From an uncultured Pseudomonadales bacterium (GTDB lineage Bacteria > Pseudomonadota > Gammaproteobacteria > Pseudomonadales > Azotimanducaceae): DNA of 64,000 nucleotides. A model generated the notes under the pieces. The model worked only from the letters and a program-made list of their open reading frames with translations, was not told where the DNA came from and ran no database searches. Both the position numbers and the translations under genes were made by a program. Positions within the stretch are counted from its first letter, which is position 1. Each line of letters starts with the position of its first letter. The DNA lies in assembly GCA_958296165.1 (NCBI GenBank), contig OY282447.1, positions 620,001 through 684,000 on the forward strand, written 5' to 3'. This document shows, piece after piece, positions 34,152 through 43,201 of this stretch.

Positions 34152-34925
34152 ATGCGCATCGCCACTTGGAACGTCAACGGGCTGCGGGCTCGGCTCGACT
34201 TCGTCCTGCATTGGCTGCACAGCCGCCAACCGGATGTGGTGGGAATGCAGGAAACCAAGGTGGAGGACGACGACTTCCCGCACGCCGCATTCGAGGACGC
34301 CGGCTACCAAGTGGCCACGCACGGTCAAAAGGGCTGGAACGGCGTCGCCATCGCCGCCAAGCGGGATGTGGAGGTGCTGCAGAGCGGCCTGCCTGGGCAG
34401 GAAGATGCGGGGGCGCGACTCATCCGCGCCCGGGTTGGCGGCCTGGGCTTCGCCACCGTCTACTGTCCCAACGGCAAGGATCTGCACCACGCCGACTTCC
34501 CCATGAAGCTCGCTTGGTACGACGCCCTCATAAGCTGGCTAAGCGATGTGCAAGCGGGCGAGCCGTTCCTCATCGGCGGCGACTTCAACATCGTCCCCGC
34601 GCCGCTCGATTGCTGGCGAGGCAAAGACGCGGACGGCACGATCTTCTGCACCGAGCAGGAGCGCAGCCGCTACCAAGCCCTGCTAGATGGCGGCCTGGTG
34701 GATCTGTTCCGCCATCTGCAGCCGGACGAGCAGCGGTTTTCTTGGTGGGATTACCGCGGCGGCGCATTCCACCGCGGCATGGGCTTGCGCATCGACATGC
34801 TGCTCGGCACCAAGGCAATGGCCGAACGGCTGCGTGCCGTGGTGATCGACCGCGACTATCGCCGCAAGAAGGCCGGTCTCATCGCGTCCGACCATGCGCC
34901 CGTGTATGCCGACTTGGACGATTGA
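34152..34925 (+). CDS. xthA: Exodeoxyribonuclease III
   Basis: 257 residues of the endonuclease/exonuclease/phosphatase superfamily, acting on abasic sites and 3' ends in base excision repair. Catalytic residues are visible: Asn in TWNVNGL, Glu in MQETKVEDD, Asp and Asn in GGDFNIVP, and Asp-His in ASDHAPVYADL. ATG 34152 is 44 bases after the previous stop; the open frame reaches far upstream, but the family start MRIATWNVNG fixes this one. Confidence 0.95.
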   Translation: MRIATWNVNGLRARLDFVLHWLHSRQPDVVGMQETKVEDDDFPHAAFEDAGYQVATHGQKGWNGVAIAAKRDVEVLQSGLPGQEDAGARLIRARVGGLGFATVYCPNGKDLHHADFPMKLAWYDALISWLSDVQAGEPFLIGGDFNIVPAPLDCWRGKDADGTIFCTEQERSRYQALLDGGLVDLFRHLQPDEQRFSWWDYRGGAFHRGMGLRIDMLLGTKAMAERLRAVVIDRDYRRKKAGLIASDHAPVYADLDD

Positions 34926-34986
34926 TGAGGCCGAAGCCCACGCCGAGCAGCGTCTTAAGGCGTGCTCCTTAACGGTTTGCCCCTTC

Positions 34987-35334
34987 CTAGCAGGCTGGCG
35001 CGGCTGCGCCGATATAGGCCACCAGCTTCCAGATGTCGTCGTCGCCTTCCGGCAACTTGCCTTTGAAGCCGATCATCGCCGTCTCGGGTACGCCGCTGGC
35101 GATGATGTCGAACAACTCTTGGTCGCTGCCGCCGCCGTTTTGCCACGTGCAATCGAACAGGTTGGGGGCGGCGCGTTCCACGCTGGGGCTGTGGCAGTAG
35201 CCCGCACAAGTGCCGACGAACAGCGCCTTGCCGCGCTTGAGGGCTTGGCTGTCGGCGCGGAACGTGTCGGCCGGGCTTTCCGGTTGGCAACCGGCCGCAC
35301 AGATGGCGAACGCTAGGGCTGCGGCGAGACGCAC
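34987..35334 (-). CDS. Small c-type cytochrome with CX3CH haem motif (XoxG-like position)
   Basis: 115 residues from GTG 35334. Signal peptide MRLAAALAFAICAAGC, with a possible lipobox at AAGC. The haem site reads TCAGYCHS: three residues separate the two cysteines (CX3CH) instead of two. The codons (TGT GCG GGC TAC TGC CAC) are unambiguous. A distal methionine ligand may be in GVPETAMIGFKGKL. The typical c-type ending DIWKLVAYI is present. It is the last gene of the PQQ dehydrogenase operon, 5 bases after the XoxJ-like gene, and so is the likely electron acceptor of the dehydrogenase. Confidence 0.85.
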   Translation of the reverse strand: MRLAAALAFAICAAGCQPESPADTFRADSQALKRGKALFVGTCAGYCHSPSVERAAPNLFDCTWQNGGGSDQELFDIIASGVPETAMIGFKGKLPEGDDDIWKLVAYIGAAAPAC

Positions 35335-35339
35335 CGGGC

Positions 35340-36137
35340 TTATTGCCCTTGCAGCGCCCTGAACGCAACTCCCGTGTGGACGCTGGGAAAAGGATCGCGC
35401 GCGGGAATGCGGTGGCGGCGTTGCAGAGCGCGTATCTCACGCTTCACGGCGGCATCGGCAAAGGCGCTGTTGATCTCCACCAGCACCGGATCGTCGCGCC
35501 GAGCGATGGCGTGCAGGTTCCAGCGCAGCACCGCCGGCGGCTCGAAACTCTCGTTCGGTTCAACGTCTGCCGCGGCCAGGTTCGGCCCCCAAACGAGCGC
35601 CGATGTGGCGGTGCCATCGCCTAGCGCGGCCAAGATGCCATCGGTGTGCGTCTGCATGGTCCAACGCGCACCCACCGCATCAAGCGCCACATGGGCAACG
35701 GTATTGGCGCGCACTGCGAAGGTTCCTGTATAGGGTTCGCCCCAGCGGAAGGCCGAGCCGGCCGGCAGCAGCTCGAACGCGGCGCCGTAGTAGGGTTCGC
35801 TCAACGCCAATCGGCCGCGAAAACGGGCGATGGCATCCTCCCCCGGCGCGGATAGCTGCACGTCGCACTGGCCGGTGAGGATCGGACGGTAATCCACGTC
35901 GGAAGATTCAACGTCGGTTTGATAGCGCTCCGGCACCCACACGACGCGCAAGCCGCGCTCGAGGTTGGCGGCAAGCAGCCGAGCCACGTCCATGTCGAAG
36001 CCGTGTGCGCCGGCGCGCACCGAGCGCGGCGGATCGTCTTCGGCGAAGCAGACCGAAAGCGACCGTGCATCTTGCGCCCAGGCCGCGCCCGCGGCCAGCA
36101 AGGCGGCCGCGGCTTGACATCGCAGCGCCGCTCGCAC
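35340..36137 (-). CDS. XoxJ/MxaJ-like periplasmic substrate-binding protein
   Basis: 265 residues from GTG 36137, seven bases after the dehydrogenase stop. A signal peptide (MRAALRCQAAAALLAAGAAWAQ) precedes a family 3 solute-binding fold: LSVCFAEDDPPRS, GFDMDVARLLAANL, VDVRPILTG-like YRPILTGQCDVQLSA, and LSEPYYGAAFE. This is the class of quinoprotein-dehydrogenase-associated proteins (XoxJ, MxaJ), proposed to help activate or assemble the dehydrogenase. The order dehydrogenase, J, cytochrome supports this role. Confidence 0.85.
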   Translation of the reverse strand: MRAALRCQAAAALLAAGAAWAQDARSLSVCFAEDDPPRSVRAGAHGFDMDVARLLAANLERGLRVVWVPERYQTDVESSDVDYRPILTGQCDVQLSAPGEDAIARFRGRLALSEPYYGAAFELLPAGSAFRWGEPYTGTFAVRANTVAHVALDAVGARWTMQTHTDGILAALGDGTATSALVWGPNLAAADVEPNESFEPPAVLRWNLHAIARRDDPVLVEINSAFADAAVKREIRALQRRHRIPARDPFPSVHTGVAFRALQGQ

Positions 36138-36144
36138 TTGCGCT

Positions 36145-38013
36145 CTAGTCGGGCAGCGCGAAGACGAACAGGTGGCCGCCTTCGGGAATCTCGGTGCGTC
36201 CGCCCGCGAAGGCAACGAACGTGGCGTAGTTGCCGGAGCCGATGGCGAGGTAGGTCCTGCCGCCGGCGCGATAGGCCACAGGCTGGCTTCTCATGCCGCT
36301 GCCCATGCGGAACTGCCACAGCAGTTCGCCGCTCGCGGCGTCCAAAGCCAGCGCGAAGCCCTCCTGGTTGCCGGTGAAGACGACGCCGCTCGCCAACGAG
36401 AGCACGCCGCCCATCATGGGGTCCTTGTCCATATACCGCCAGCGCACTTCGCCCGTGTTGACGTCGATGGCGGAGAGGTGGCCGTGCGCCTTGCCTTCTT
36501 CCACGTCGATCGGGATGGGCGTGCCGCCCATGAACGGCTGGCCCTTCACAAACGCCGTGATGCCCTTCTGATAGTGCTGACAGGATTCCACCGCCGGGAT
36601 GTAGGCCAGGCGGAGATCTGGATTGAGGGCGCCGGTCCACGCGCCGTTCATGCCGCCGAGATTGCTTGGGCAAACGCGGAAGTCGGGCTCCTCGGTGGGA
36701 TAGGCCCTAGGGTCCACAACCGGACGGCCGTTCTCGTCCAGCGTGGCCCAGTTGAGTTCCTCCACATAGATGCTGGCGTCGATGAAGGCGCCCGTGGCCC
36801 GATCGAGGATGTAATAGAAGCCGTTGCGATTGGCCTGCACGATGGCAGGGATCGTCTTGCCGTCGCGTTCCACGTCGACTAGGAATAGCTGCGTGTTGCC
36901 GTCGTAGTCCCACACGTCGTGGGGCGTGAACTGGAAGTGCCAGAGCCGCTCGCCGGTGTCTGGATTCACGGCGAGGAGGCTGTTGGAATAGAGGTTGTCG
37001 CCGGCGCGCAGATCGCCGTTCCAATCCGGCGCCGGGTTGCCGGTGGTCCAGTACAGCACGTCTGCCTGCGGATCGTAGGCGCCGCTGGTCCAAGCGGGAG
37101 CTCCGCCCGTCTTCCACGAATCGCCAGCCCAGGTTTCCACGCCCGGCTCGCCCTCGATCGGCACGGTGTAGTGGCGCCAGCGCAATTCTCCGGTCGCGAC
37201 GTCGTAGGCGTCGAAGAAGCCGCGCACGCCGAACTCTCCGCCGGCAATCCCGATCACCGCCATGTCCTTGACGATCATGGGCACGGAGGTGGCGCTGAAG
37301 CCGGCGTCGTGTTCAGCGAGCGTCACCTCCCACTGTTTTTCGCCGGTGAGGCGGTGGAAGGCCACCATCTTGGCGTCCAAGGTCGCCATCATCACCAGAT
37401 CGCCGCTGATCGCGGCGCCGCGATTCACCGTGCCGCAGCACAGCTTCATGTCCTGCCGATCCGGCAGCGGGTGGTCGTAGCGCCAGTAGATTTCGCCGGT
37501 TTCCGCGTTGAGCGCGAACAGGCGGTTGAAGGAGGTGGTGACGTACATGATGCCGTCGTAGATGGTCGGCGAGACCTCGAACTGTTCCGTGGTGCCGGTG
37601 GGGAACGCCCAAACCACTTGCAGATCGGCGACGTTGTCCGGCGTGATGTCGGCAATGGGCGAGTGGCGATAGTTGGCGTAGTCGCCGCCATAGAGCAGCC
37701 ACTTCTCCGGGTCGGCCGCGCCGGCCAGCAAGTCCGCGGCAGTGGTTGGGCCAAGACCGTTGCCGATGTCGCGGTCGTTGGTCCAGTGCGTCGGCAACGG
37801 CGGCGCCGCACTGGCCTCCACGGCCATTTCCGTCGGTGCCGCGGCTGCTTCCTCCGCGACAGCCGTTTCCGCCGGCGCCGCGGCGATGTCCGCCGCTGCG
37901 GTTGCATCGTCCGTCGCCGATTCGGTGCTCGGCTGGCAGCCTAGCAACAAGGCGAACGCTGCTGCGGCCAACATGCCGGTTGCGCCAATCGGCGCGCTGC
38001 TGGTGTATTGCAT
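36145..38013 (-). CDS. PQQ-dependent alcohol dehydrogenase, lanthanide type, predicted lipoprotein (XoxF/PedH-like)
   Basis: 622 residues, ATG 38013 with GGAGGG. An eight-bladed quinoprotein propeller. The adjacent-cysteine disulfide is LCCG (Cys192-Cys193). The catalytic aspartate is in HDVWDYDGN: D369 is followed two residues later by D371, and the DxD pattern marks lanthanide-dependent enzymes, whereas calcium enzymes have Ala there. Metal-ligand Glu is in GGEFGVRG (about 260) and Asn in TTGNPAPDWN. The signal peptide ends LLLGC (Cys26), so it is probably lipid-anchored, followed by a 45-residue Ala/Glu-rich linker. It oxidises an alcohol in the periplasm, passing electrons to a c-type cytochrome. 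The substrate is unknown. Confidence 0.9.
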   Translation of the reverse strand: MQYTSSAPIGATGMLAAAAFALLLGCQPSTESATDDATAAADIAAAPAETAVAEEAAAAPTEMAVEASAAPPLPTHWTNDRDIGNGLGPTTAADLLAGAADPEKWLLYGGDYANYRHSPIADITPDNVADLQVVWAFPTGTTEQFEVSPTIYDGIMYVTTSFNRLFALNAETGEIYWRYDHPLPDRQDMKLCCGTVNRGAAISGDLVMMATLDAKMVAFHRLTGEKQWEVTLAEHDAGFSATSVPMIVKDMAVIGIAGGEFGVRGFFDAYDVATGELRWRHYTVPIEGEPGVETWAGDSWKTGGAPAWTSGAYDPQADVLYWTTGNPAPDWNGDLRAGDNLYSNSLLAVNPDTGERLWHFQFTPHDVWDYDGNTQLFLVDVERDGKTIPAIVQANRNGFYYILDRATGAFIDASIYVEELNWATLDENGRPVVDPRAYPTEEPDFRVCPSNLGGMNGAWTGALNPDLRLAYIPAVESCQHYQKGITAFVKGQPFMGGTPIPIDVEEGKAHGHLSAIDVNTGEVRWRYMDKDPMMGGVLSLASGVVFTGNQEGFALALDAASGELLWQFRMGSGMRSQPVAYRAGGRTYLAIGSGNYATFVAFAGGRTEIPEGGHLFVFALPD

Positions 38014-38135
38014 GTGGTCGTCCCTCCGTCGTCGTCCACATTATAGGTTCGGTTCGCTGCGCTATATGGCGATCCGCCACGGATAGCGTTGCGCGATCCG
38101 CGGCGTCTATCCTCTACCCGTCTCGACCGCGAGCG

Positions 38136-39131
38136 CTATAGATTCACCACCATCTTGCCGGTGTTGGCGCCGGTAAACAGACCGATGAAGGCTTCCGGCG
38201 CTTTCTCCAAGCCGTCGAACACCGTCTCGCGGTACTGCATCCGGCCGCTGGTCACCCAAGCTGTCATGTCGCGGATGAAGTCGGCGCGGAGATGTTCGAA
38301 ACTGGAAACGATGAAACCCTTGAGAGTAAGGCCCATGCCGATGGCGATGGCGAGGTTGTTCGGCCCCGGCACCGGCGCGGTCGCGTTGTACTGCGCGATG
38401 GCGCCGCAGAGCGGAAGGCGGCCACCCGGCCGCATGCAGTTCAACGCCGCCTGCAAGTGGTCGCCGCCGACGTTGTCGAAGTAGACGTCCACGCCGTCCG
38501 GGGCGCCGGCGCGGATGTGCCGCTCCAAGTGGCCGTCGTGATAGTCGAAGGCGTGGTCGAAGCCCAGATCTTGCGTCAAGTGGCGCACCTTCTCGGCGCT
38601 GCCAGCGCTGCCGATTGCCGTACAGCCCTTGATCTTGGCGATCTGCCCGACGGCGCTGCCGACCGCGCCAGCGGCGCCGGAGACGAATACCGTTTCGCCC
38701 TCCTGCAAGCTGCCGACATCCAGCAGGCCGACATAGGCAGTCATGCCCGGCATGCCGAGCACGCCGAGATAGGCGGAGGCTGGCGCTTGCAGTTCGCCTA
38801 GCGGACGCAACCGCGAGCCCTTGGCAACAAACGCCTCGCGCCAGCCGTAGTGGGAATCGACGTAGGCGCCTTCCGGCAGGTCAGGATCGTTGGATTGCAG
38901 CACTTTGCCGATCGCGCCACCGGTCAGCGCTTCGTCCATTTGGAAGGGCGCGGCATAAGACTTGCGATCCACCATCCGACCGCGCATGTACGGATCCACC
39001 GACATGCAGACGTTGCCTACCAGCACTTCGCCCTCGCCCGGTTCCGGCACATCGGCCTCGCGGACGGCGAAGTCCTCCACTTTGGGCAGGCCCACAGGGC
39101 GGCGCTGCAAGACGACTTGTCGTGTTTTCAT
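38136..39131 (-). CDS. NADP-dependent oxidoreductase, zinc-independent MDR family (CurA/leukotriene B4 dehydrogenase-like)
   Basis: 331 residues. The N-terminal VCMSVDPYMRGRM is the family hallmark. The nucleotide-binding segment is FVSGAAGAVGSAVGQIAKIKGC, and VDVYFDNVGGDHLQAAL follows. These enzymes reduce the double bond of enones using NADPH. No zinc ligands are seen. ATG 39131 overlaps the end of the transglutaminase-like gene by four bases. Confidence 0.92.
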   Translation of the reverse strand: MKTRQVVLQRRPVGLPKVEDFAVREADVPEPGEGEVLVGNVCMSVDPYMRGRMVDRKSYAAPFQMDEALTGGAIGKVLQSNDPDLPEGAYVDSHYGWREAFVAKGSRLRPLGELQAPASAYLGVLGMPGMTAYVGLLDVGSLQEGETVFVSGAAGAVGSAVGQIAKIKGCTAIGSAGSAEKVRHLTQDLGFDHAFDYHDGHLERHIRAGAPDGVDVYFDNVGGDHLQAALNCMRPGGRLPLCGAIAQYNATAPVPGPNNLAIAIGMGLTLKGFIVSSFEHLRADFIRDMTAWVTSGRMQYRETVFDGLEKAPEAFIGLFTGANTGKMVVNL

Positions 39132-40606
39132 GATTCTCCTCGTGAGCCGGATGCGCTCGCGTCGCCCACATCATAGGGCAGACCGTAGCGGGCTTCCAAG
39201 ACGCGAAAGCGCAGGCGCGGCAGTGCGGCAATGGCGGCGAGGACGGAGTCCGCCGGCAGCGGCAAGTGCGTGGCGGCCAAGCGCGTCTGGCCCCAAGTGG
39301 GGTCGACGCTGCGCCAGCGGCCGTCGATGGCGACTTCGTTCCAGGCATGCAGTGCGAACGCGCCTTCTTGCGGGACGCTGCCGGCTCGGTAGGCAAGGCC
39401 GACCACGGTGCGGGCTGGCACGCCGACGGCGCGGGCAAGGGTGGTGTAGAGGTCCGCAAACTCCGTGCAGTCGCCGTGCCGGTCGCGGAGCGTGTCGAAC
39501 ACGGTGCGCGGGCGGACGACGTCGCGGTAGTCCAAGAAGCGGTACACGAACGCCGTGAGCGCATCGGCCTTGTCCTCGGCCGTATCGAGGCCGGCCACCG
39601 CTTGTTCGGCCAGCGCGCGCAGGTGCGGGTCGTCGCCGGGATAGCGCAGCGTGACTGCCCGAGCGCGCTCGACATCGGCGCGATCGGCCGGCGGAAGCAC
39701 GCCTGCATCCCGAGTCACCGTGTTCGGCCAACTGCCGCCGGAGTCACCCTCCACTGCCAACACTAGGCGCCGCAGGTTGGCAGGCTGCTCGATCACTCCG
39801 TCCACAGCCACGCTCGGGCTCGCCGCTGCGAACAGCGGCAGCGCGGATTGCCAAGCTAGCGCCGTTTCTTCGTCCGCGACCCTTTGCAGCTCGAACAGCT
39901 CGCCGATGCGCATCCAAGCGGGCGTGAGGGAGCGGTCCAACCGCACCAGGGCGTCGTGTTCGCGGCCGTCCTTGGCGAGATCGACGCTGTTCTCGTTGTG
40001 CGCCAAGACGCGCCAACGATGCGTCACCACAGCCAGTTGATCGAAATCCAGGGCGCGGGCGTTGCCAACCTCGCCCAGCGACGGTGCGCCGTGTGCGAGC
40101 CAGAGCTCCACGGCCAGGTAGTCGCGCATGGCGAGCGTTGCGTCTAGCGGGCGGCGACGAATGTCGTCGCCATCTGAGAGTTCCGCGACGCCGCCACGGA
40201 TGAAGATGCTGCTGCGGGCGGCGCCCGTCTCGACCGTGTGGACGGCGACTGCGAGCGGATGCGGCGCCAAGCTGTGAAACACCAGCCGATCTTCGATGCG
40301 CGTCTCGGCGCCCTCGCGCAGCTTGAAGCGCAGCACGGTGCGGAACTCGAAGCCGCCGTCTTCGGTACGGCGGTTGATCGTGCGGTAATGGCCGATGGGC
40401 TTGTGGCCGAACACCACCGCATACCAGCGCTCACCGTCCAGTGCCTCGGCAAGCTCCGCCTCGGCACTGCGTGGCTGCAGCCAATAGACGACTGCCGCCA
40501 CCAGCGCAAGCGTAGCGACAACGCCGGCCCCTAGCGCGATTCGTCCCTTTGGCAATCTGCTTGGCGGCGTGCGCTGCCGAACTCGCGCCAGCCGGTCGCG
40601 CTTCAC
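39128..40606 (-). CDS. Transglutaminase-like domain protein, membrane-anchored
   Basis: 492 residues with an N-terminal anchor (ALGAGVVATLALVAAVVYWL) and a periplasmic body. The catalytic triad is visible near the C-terminus: Cys in RHGDCTEFADLYTTLARAVGVPAR, His in ALHAWNEVAIDGRW and Asp in SVDPTWGQ. These proteins act as cysteine peptidases or amidohydrolases; the substrate is unknown. It overlaps epmA by four bases upstream and the reductase gene by four downstream, so the three are co-translated. Confidence 0.88.
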   Translation of the reverse strand: MKRDRLARVRQRTPPSRLPKGRIALGAGVVATLALVAAVVYWLQPRSAEAELAEALDGERWYAVVFGHKPIGHYRTINRRTEDGGFEFRTVLRFKLREGAETRIEDRLVFHSLAPHPLAVAVHTVETGAARSSIFIRGGVAELSDGDDIRRRPLDATLAMRDYLAVELWLAHGAPSLGEVGNARALDFDQLAVVTHRWRVLAHNENSVDLAKDGREHDALVRLDRSLTPAWMRIGELFELQRVADEETALAWQSALPLFAAASPSVAVDGVIEQPANLRRLVLAVEGDSGGSWPNTVTRDAGVLPPADRADVERARAVTLRYPGDDPHLRALAEQAVAGLDTAEDKADALTAFVYRFLDYRDVVRPRTVFDTLRDRHGDCTEFADLYTTLARAVGVPARTVVGLAYRAGSVPQEGAFALHAWNEVAIDGRWRSVDPTWGQTRLAATHLPLPADSVLAAIAALPRLRFRVLEARYGLPYDVGDASASGSRGES

Positions 40607-41520
40607 GCCCGGTGCCAGTCGAAGGCGATGGTCTCGGCGATGGCATCGCGGCGGAGCTTCAACGCCACGAGCCGATCGAAGCCCACCGCCACGCCAGCGC
40701 AGTCGGGCAAGCCGTGCGCCTGCGCGGCCAGCAGCCGGGCATCCGGCGCTACCGCCGGCAGGCCACGCTGCCGCCGGCGGTTGGCGTCGGTTGCCATGCG
40801 TTCGGCCAGCTGCTCCGCGTCCGCCAATTCGTGATAGCCGTTGGCTATCTCGACGCCGTCGACAATCAGCTCGAATCGAGCAGCCGTACCATCCGCGTCT
40901 AGCCGTGCCAGTGCGGCCAGCGCGGCCGGAAACGCCCTCACGAAGACGCGCCCGCGACTCTTCGCCAATGCCGCCAATGCCTCGGCTAGCAGCAGATCCA
41001 TCGCCTCCGCCACATCAACGTCGCCTTGCACGCCCAAGGCGCGTGCCGCAGCGATGGCGCCGCCGTCCGATTCACAACTGCTGCCGAAACGGCCGCGCAG
41101 CAGATCGGCGTAAGTGCTGCGTTGGTAGTGCGCCGCGCCGAGCAGCACATCGACCAGCGCCGCCACTTCGTCCATCAGCCGCTCAGCGTCGAAACCCAGC
41201 CGATACCACTCGATCATGGTGAACTCGGGGTTGTGCCAGCGACCCGCTTCGCCCTGGCGAAATGCCGGGCCGATCTGATAGATGGAGGGAGCGCCGGCAG
41301 CCAGCAGGCGCTTCATGTGGTATTCGGGCGACGTTTGCAGATAGCGTCCGTCGGTTGTTTGCAGGCTGACGATGGCCGGGTCCGCCACCGTGCCTTGGCC
41401 GAGCACCGGCGTTTGCACTTCCAGCACGTCGCGTTCGGCGAAGAAGCGGCGCACCGTTGCCAGCATGGCAGCCCTCTCGCGAAGCGTCTCGATGCTGCAC
41501 GAGGGCTGCCAAGCCGACAT
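40603..41520 (-). CDS. epmA: EF-P-(R)-beta-lysine ligase
   Basis: 305 residues, class II lysyl-tRNA synthetase-like without an anticodon-binding domain. It attaches beta-lysine to EF-P Lys34. Class II motifs are visible: motif 2 region QIGPAFRQGEAGRWHNPEFTMIEWY and motif 3 GVAVGFDRLVAL. The gene lies immediately downstream of efp, with its tail overlapping the transglutaminase-like gene start. Confidence 0.95.
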   Translation of the reverse strand: MSAWQPSCSIETLRERAAMLATVRRFFAERDVLEVQTPVLGQGTVADPAIVSLQTTDGRYLQTSPEYHMKRLLAAGAPSIYQIGPAFRQGEAGRWHNPEFTMIEWYRLGFDAERLMDEVAALVDVLLGAAHYQRSTYADLLRGRFGSSCESDGGAIAAARALGVQGDVDVAEAMDLLLAEALAALAKSRGRVFVRAFPAALAALARLDADGTAARFELIVDGVEIANGYHELADAEQLAERMATDANRRRQRGLPAVAPDARLLAAQAHGLPDCAGVAVGFDRLVALKLRRDAIAETIAFDWHRA

Positions 41521-41540
41521 GGCCGCACCCGCCGCCGGCG

Positions 41541-42113
41541 CTACGTCTTCACCCGGTTGACGTATTCGCCAGTGCGGGTGTCGATCTTGAGCATGTCGCC
41601 GATTTCCACGAACAACGGCACCTTGACGACGGCGCCCGTGGCGACGGTGGCCGGCTTGGTGCCGCCTTGGGCGGTGTCGCCACGAATGCCGGGATCGGTT
41701 TCAGTCACCTCCAGCTCGACGAAGTTGGGCGGGACGACGGCGATGGGATCGCCATCCCAGAGCGTAACGGTGCAGACGTCCTGCTCGCGCAGCCAGTGGT
41801 CGGCGTCGCTCAACGCCGTGCGAGCGGCGGCCACCTGCTCGTAGCTGCCGTCGGTGCGCATGAAGTGCCAGAACTCGCCGTCCGTGTAGAGGTACTCCAT
41901 TTCCGTTTCGCGCACGTCAGCGGCGTCGAGGGCTTCGCCGCTGCGGTAGGTGCGCTCCCAAACGCGGCCTGTCTTCAAGTTGCGGAGCTTGACGCGAGTG
42001 AACGCCTGACCCTTGCCGGGCTTCACGAACTCACTGTCCAGGATGGAGCAGGGGTCGCCTTCGAGCAGCACTTTCAGCCCCGGCCGGAATTCGTTGGTAG
42101 AATAAGTCGCCAC
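41541..42113 (-). CDS. efp: Elongation factor P
   Basis: 190 residues, GTG start at 42113. EF-P relieves ribosome stalling at consecutive prolines. The modification loop KPGKGQAF places the acceptor lysine at position 34, as in proteins beta-lysylated by EpmA and EpmB, both encoded adjacent. The C-terminal domain ends [19 protein letters not shown], the typical EF-P finish. The open frame extends further upstream without a plausible start. Confidence 0.95.
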   Translation of the reverse strand: MATYSTNEFRPGLKVLLEGDPCSILDSEFVKPGKGQAFTRVKLRNLKTGRVWERTYRSGEALDAADVRETEMEYLYTDGEFWHFMRTDGSYEQVAAARTALSDADHWLREQDVCTVTLWDGDPIAVVPPNFVELEVTETDPGIRGDTAQGGTKPATVATGAVVKVPLFVEIGDMLKIDTRTGEYVNRVKT

Positions 42114-42169
42114 GCCGTGATCTTCCCTCTTTGCGCCCCGACGCGCTGGCGGGCGCCGAGGAACGCCGC

Positions 42170-43201
42170 ATGATAACCGCCTACTCTGGCCCCACAAAAC
42201 GCGCGGCCGAGCCCGATTGCGCCGCCGGGCCTTGGCCAGCGCACGCATGGCGGCTCGAACTGAAGCAGGCAGTGACGGACATCGACGAACTGCAAGGCTT
42301 GCTGAACGTCGACCTAGCGTGCGCAAACGCCGCGCCCAGCGGTTGCTTTCCATTGCGCGTACCCCGCCCTTACGTTCAGCGCATGCGCCGTGGCGACCCG
42401 AACGACCCGTTGCTCCGGCAAGTGCTGCCGCTCGCCCGCGAAGCGGACGCGGTTGCCGGCTACGTCGCAGACCCGCTCGAGGAAGCAGCTGCGCTAGTCG
42501 CGCCGGGCGCCATCCAGAAGTACGCCGGCCGCACGTTGATCGTCGCCAGCGGCGCCTGCGCCGTGCATTGCCGCTATTGCTTCCGCCGCCACTTCCCGTA
42601 CGACGGCCATCGTCAAGGCGCGGATTTCCCGGCTTTGGCGGCCATCCGGGACGATCCGAGCATACGCGAGGTGATCCTCTCAGGCGGCGACCCGCTGCTG
42701 CTCACGGACGCGCACCTCGGCCGCCTCGTCGCGCGCATAAGCGCCATCGAACACGTCTCGCGGCTGCGCATCCACACCCGTTTGCCCGTGGTAATCCCGC
42801 AGCGCGTCACCGCGGCGCTAGTCGACATCCTAGCCAGCGCGCGGCAGCGCGTGGTGGTGGTGCTGCACTTCAACCACGGCAACGAGATCGACGCCGACTG
42901 CGCCCGCGCCCTGCGCAATCTCGGCTGTTTTACGCTGCTCAATCAGAGCGTCTTGCTGCGTGGCGTAAACGACGATGCCGATGTCTTGCGCACGCTCTGT
43001 GAGCGGCTGTTCGACCTAGGCGCACTGCCCTACTACCTGCACCTGCCGGATGCCGTAGCCGGCACCGCCCACTTCGATGTACCGGAACGCCGCGCCATCG
43101 ACATCCACCGCCGCTTGACGGCGCAACTGCCCGGCTACTTGGTGCCGAAGCTGGTGCGGGAAACGCCGGGCGCCGCCGCCAAGGCAGTCGTGGCGACCTG
43201 A
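42170..43201 (+). CDS. epmB: EF-P beta-lysylation protein, radical SAM lysine 2,3-aminomutase
   Basis: 343 residues, close to the E. coli length. It converts lysine to beta-lysine for EpmA. The iron-sulfur cluster motif is CAVHCRYC (CxxxCxxC). The PLP and SAM regions of KamA-like enzymes follow: [27 protein letters not shown] and [13 protein letters not shown]. It is divergent from efp. ATG 42170 is preferred over the TTG at 42131. It overlaps the next gene by one base (TGATG). Confidence 0.94.
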   Translation: MITAYSGPTKRAAEPDCAAGPWPAHAWRLELKQAVTDIDELQGLLNVDLACANAAPSGCFPLRVPRPYVQRMRRGDPNDPLLRQVLPLAREADAVAGYVADPLEEAAALVAPGAIQKYAGRTLIVASGACAVHCRYCFRRHFPYDGHRQGADFPALAAIRDDPSIREVILSGGDPLLLTDAHLGRLVARISAIEHVSRLRIHTRLPVVIPQRVTAALVDILASARQRVVVVLHFNHGNEIDADCARALRNLGCFTLLNQSVLLRGVNDDADVLRTLCERLFDLGALPYYLHLPDAVAGTAHFDVPERRAIDIHRRLTAQLPGYLVPKLVRETPGAAAKAVVAT

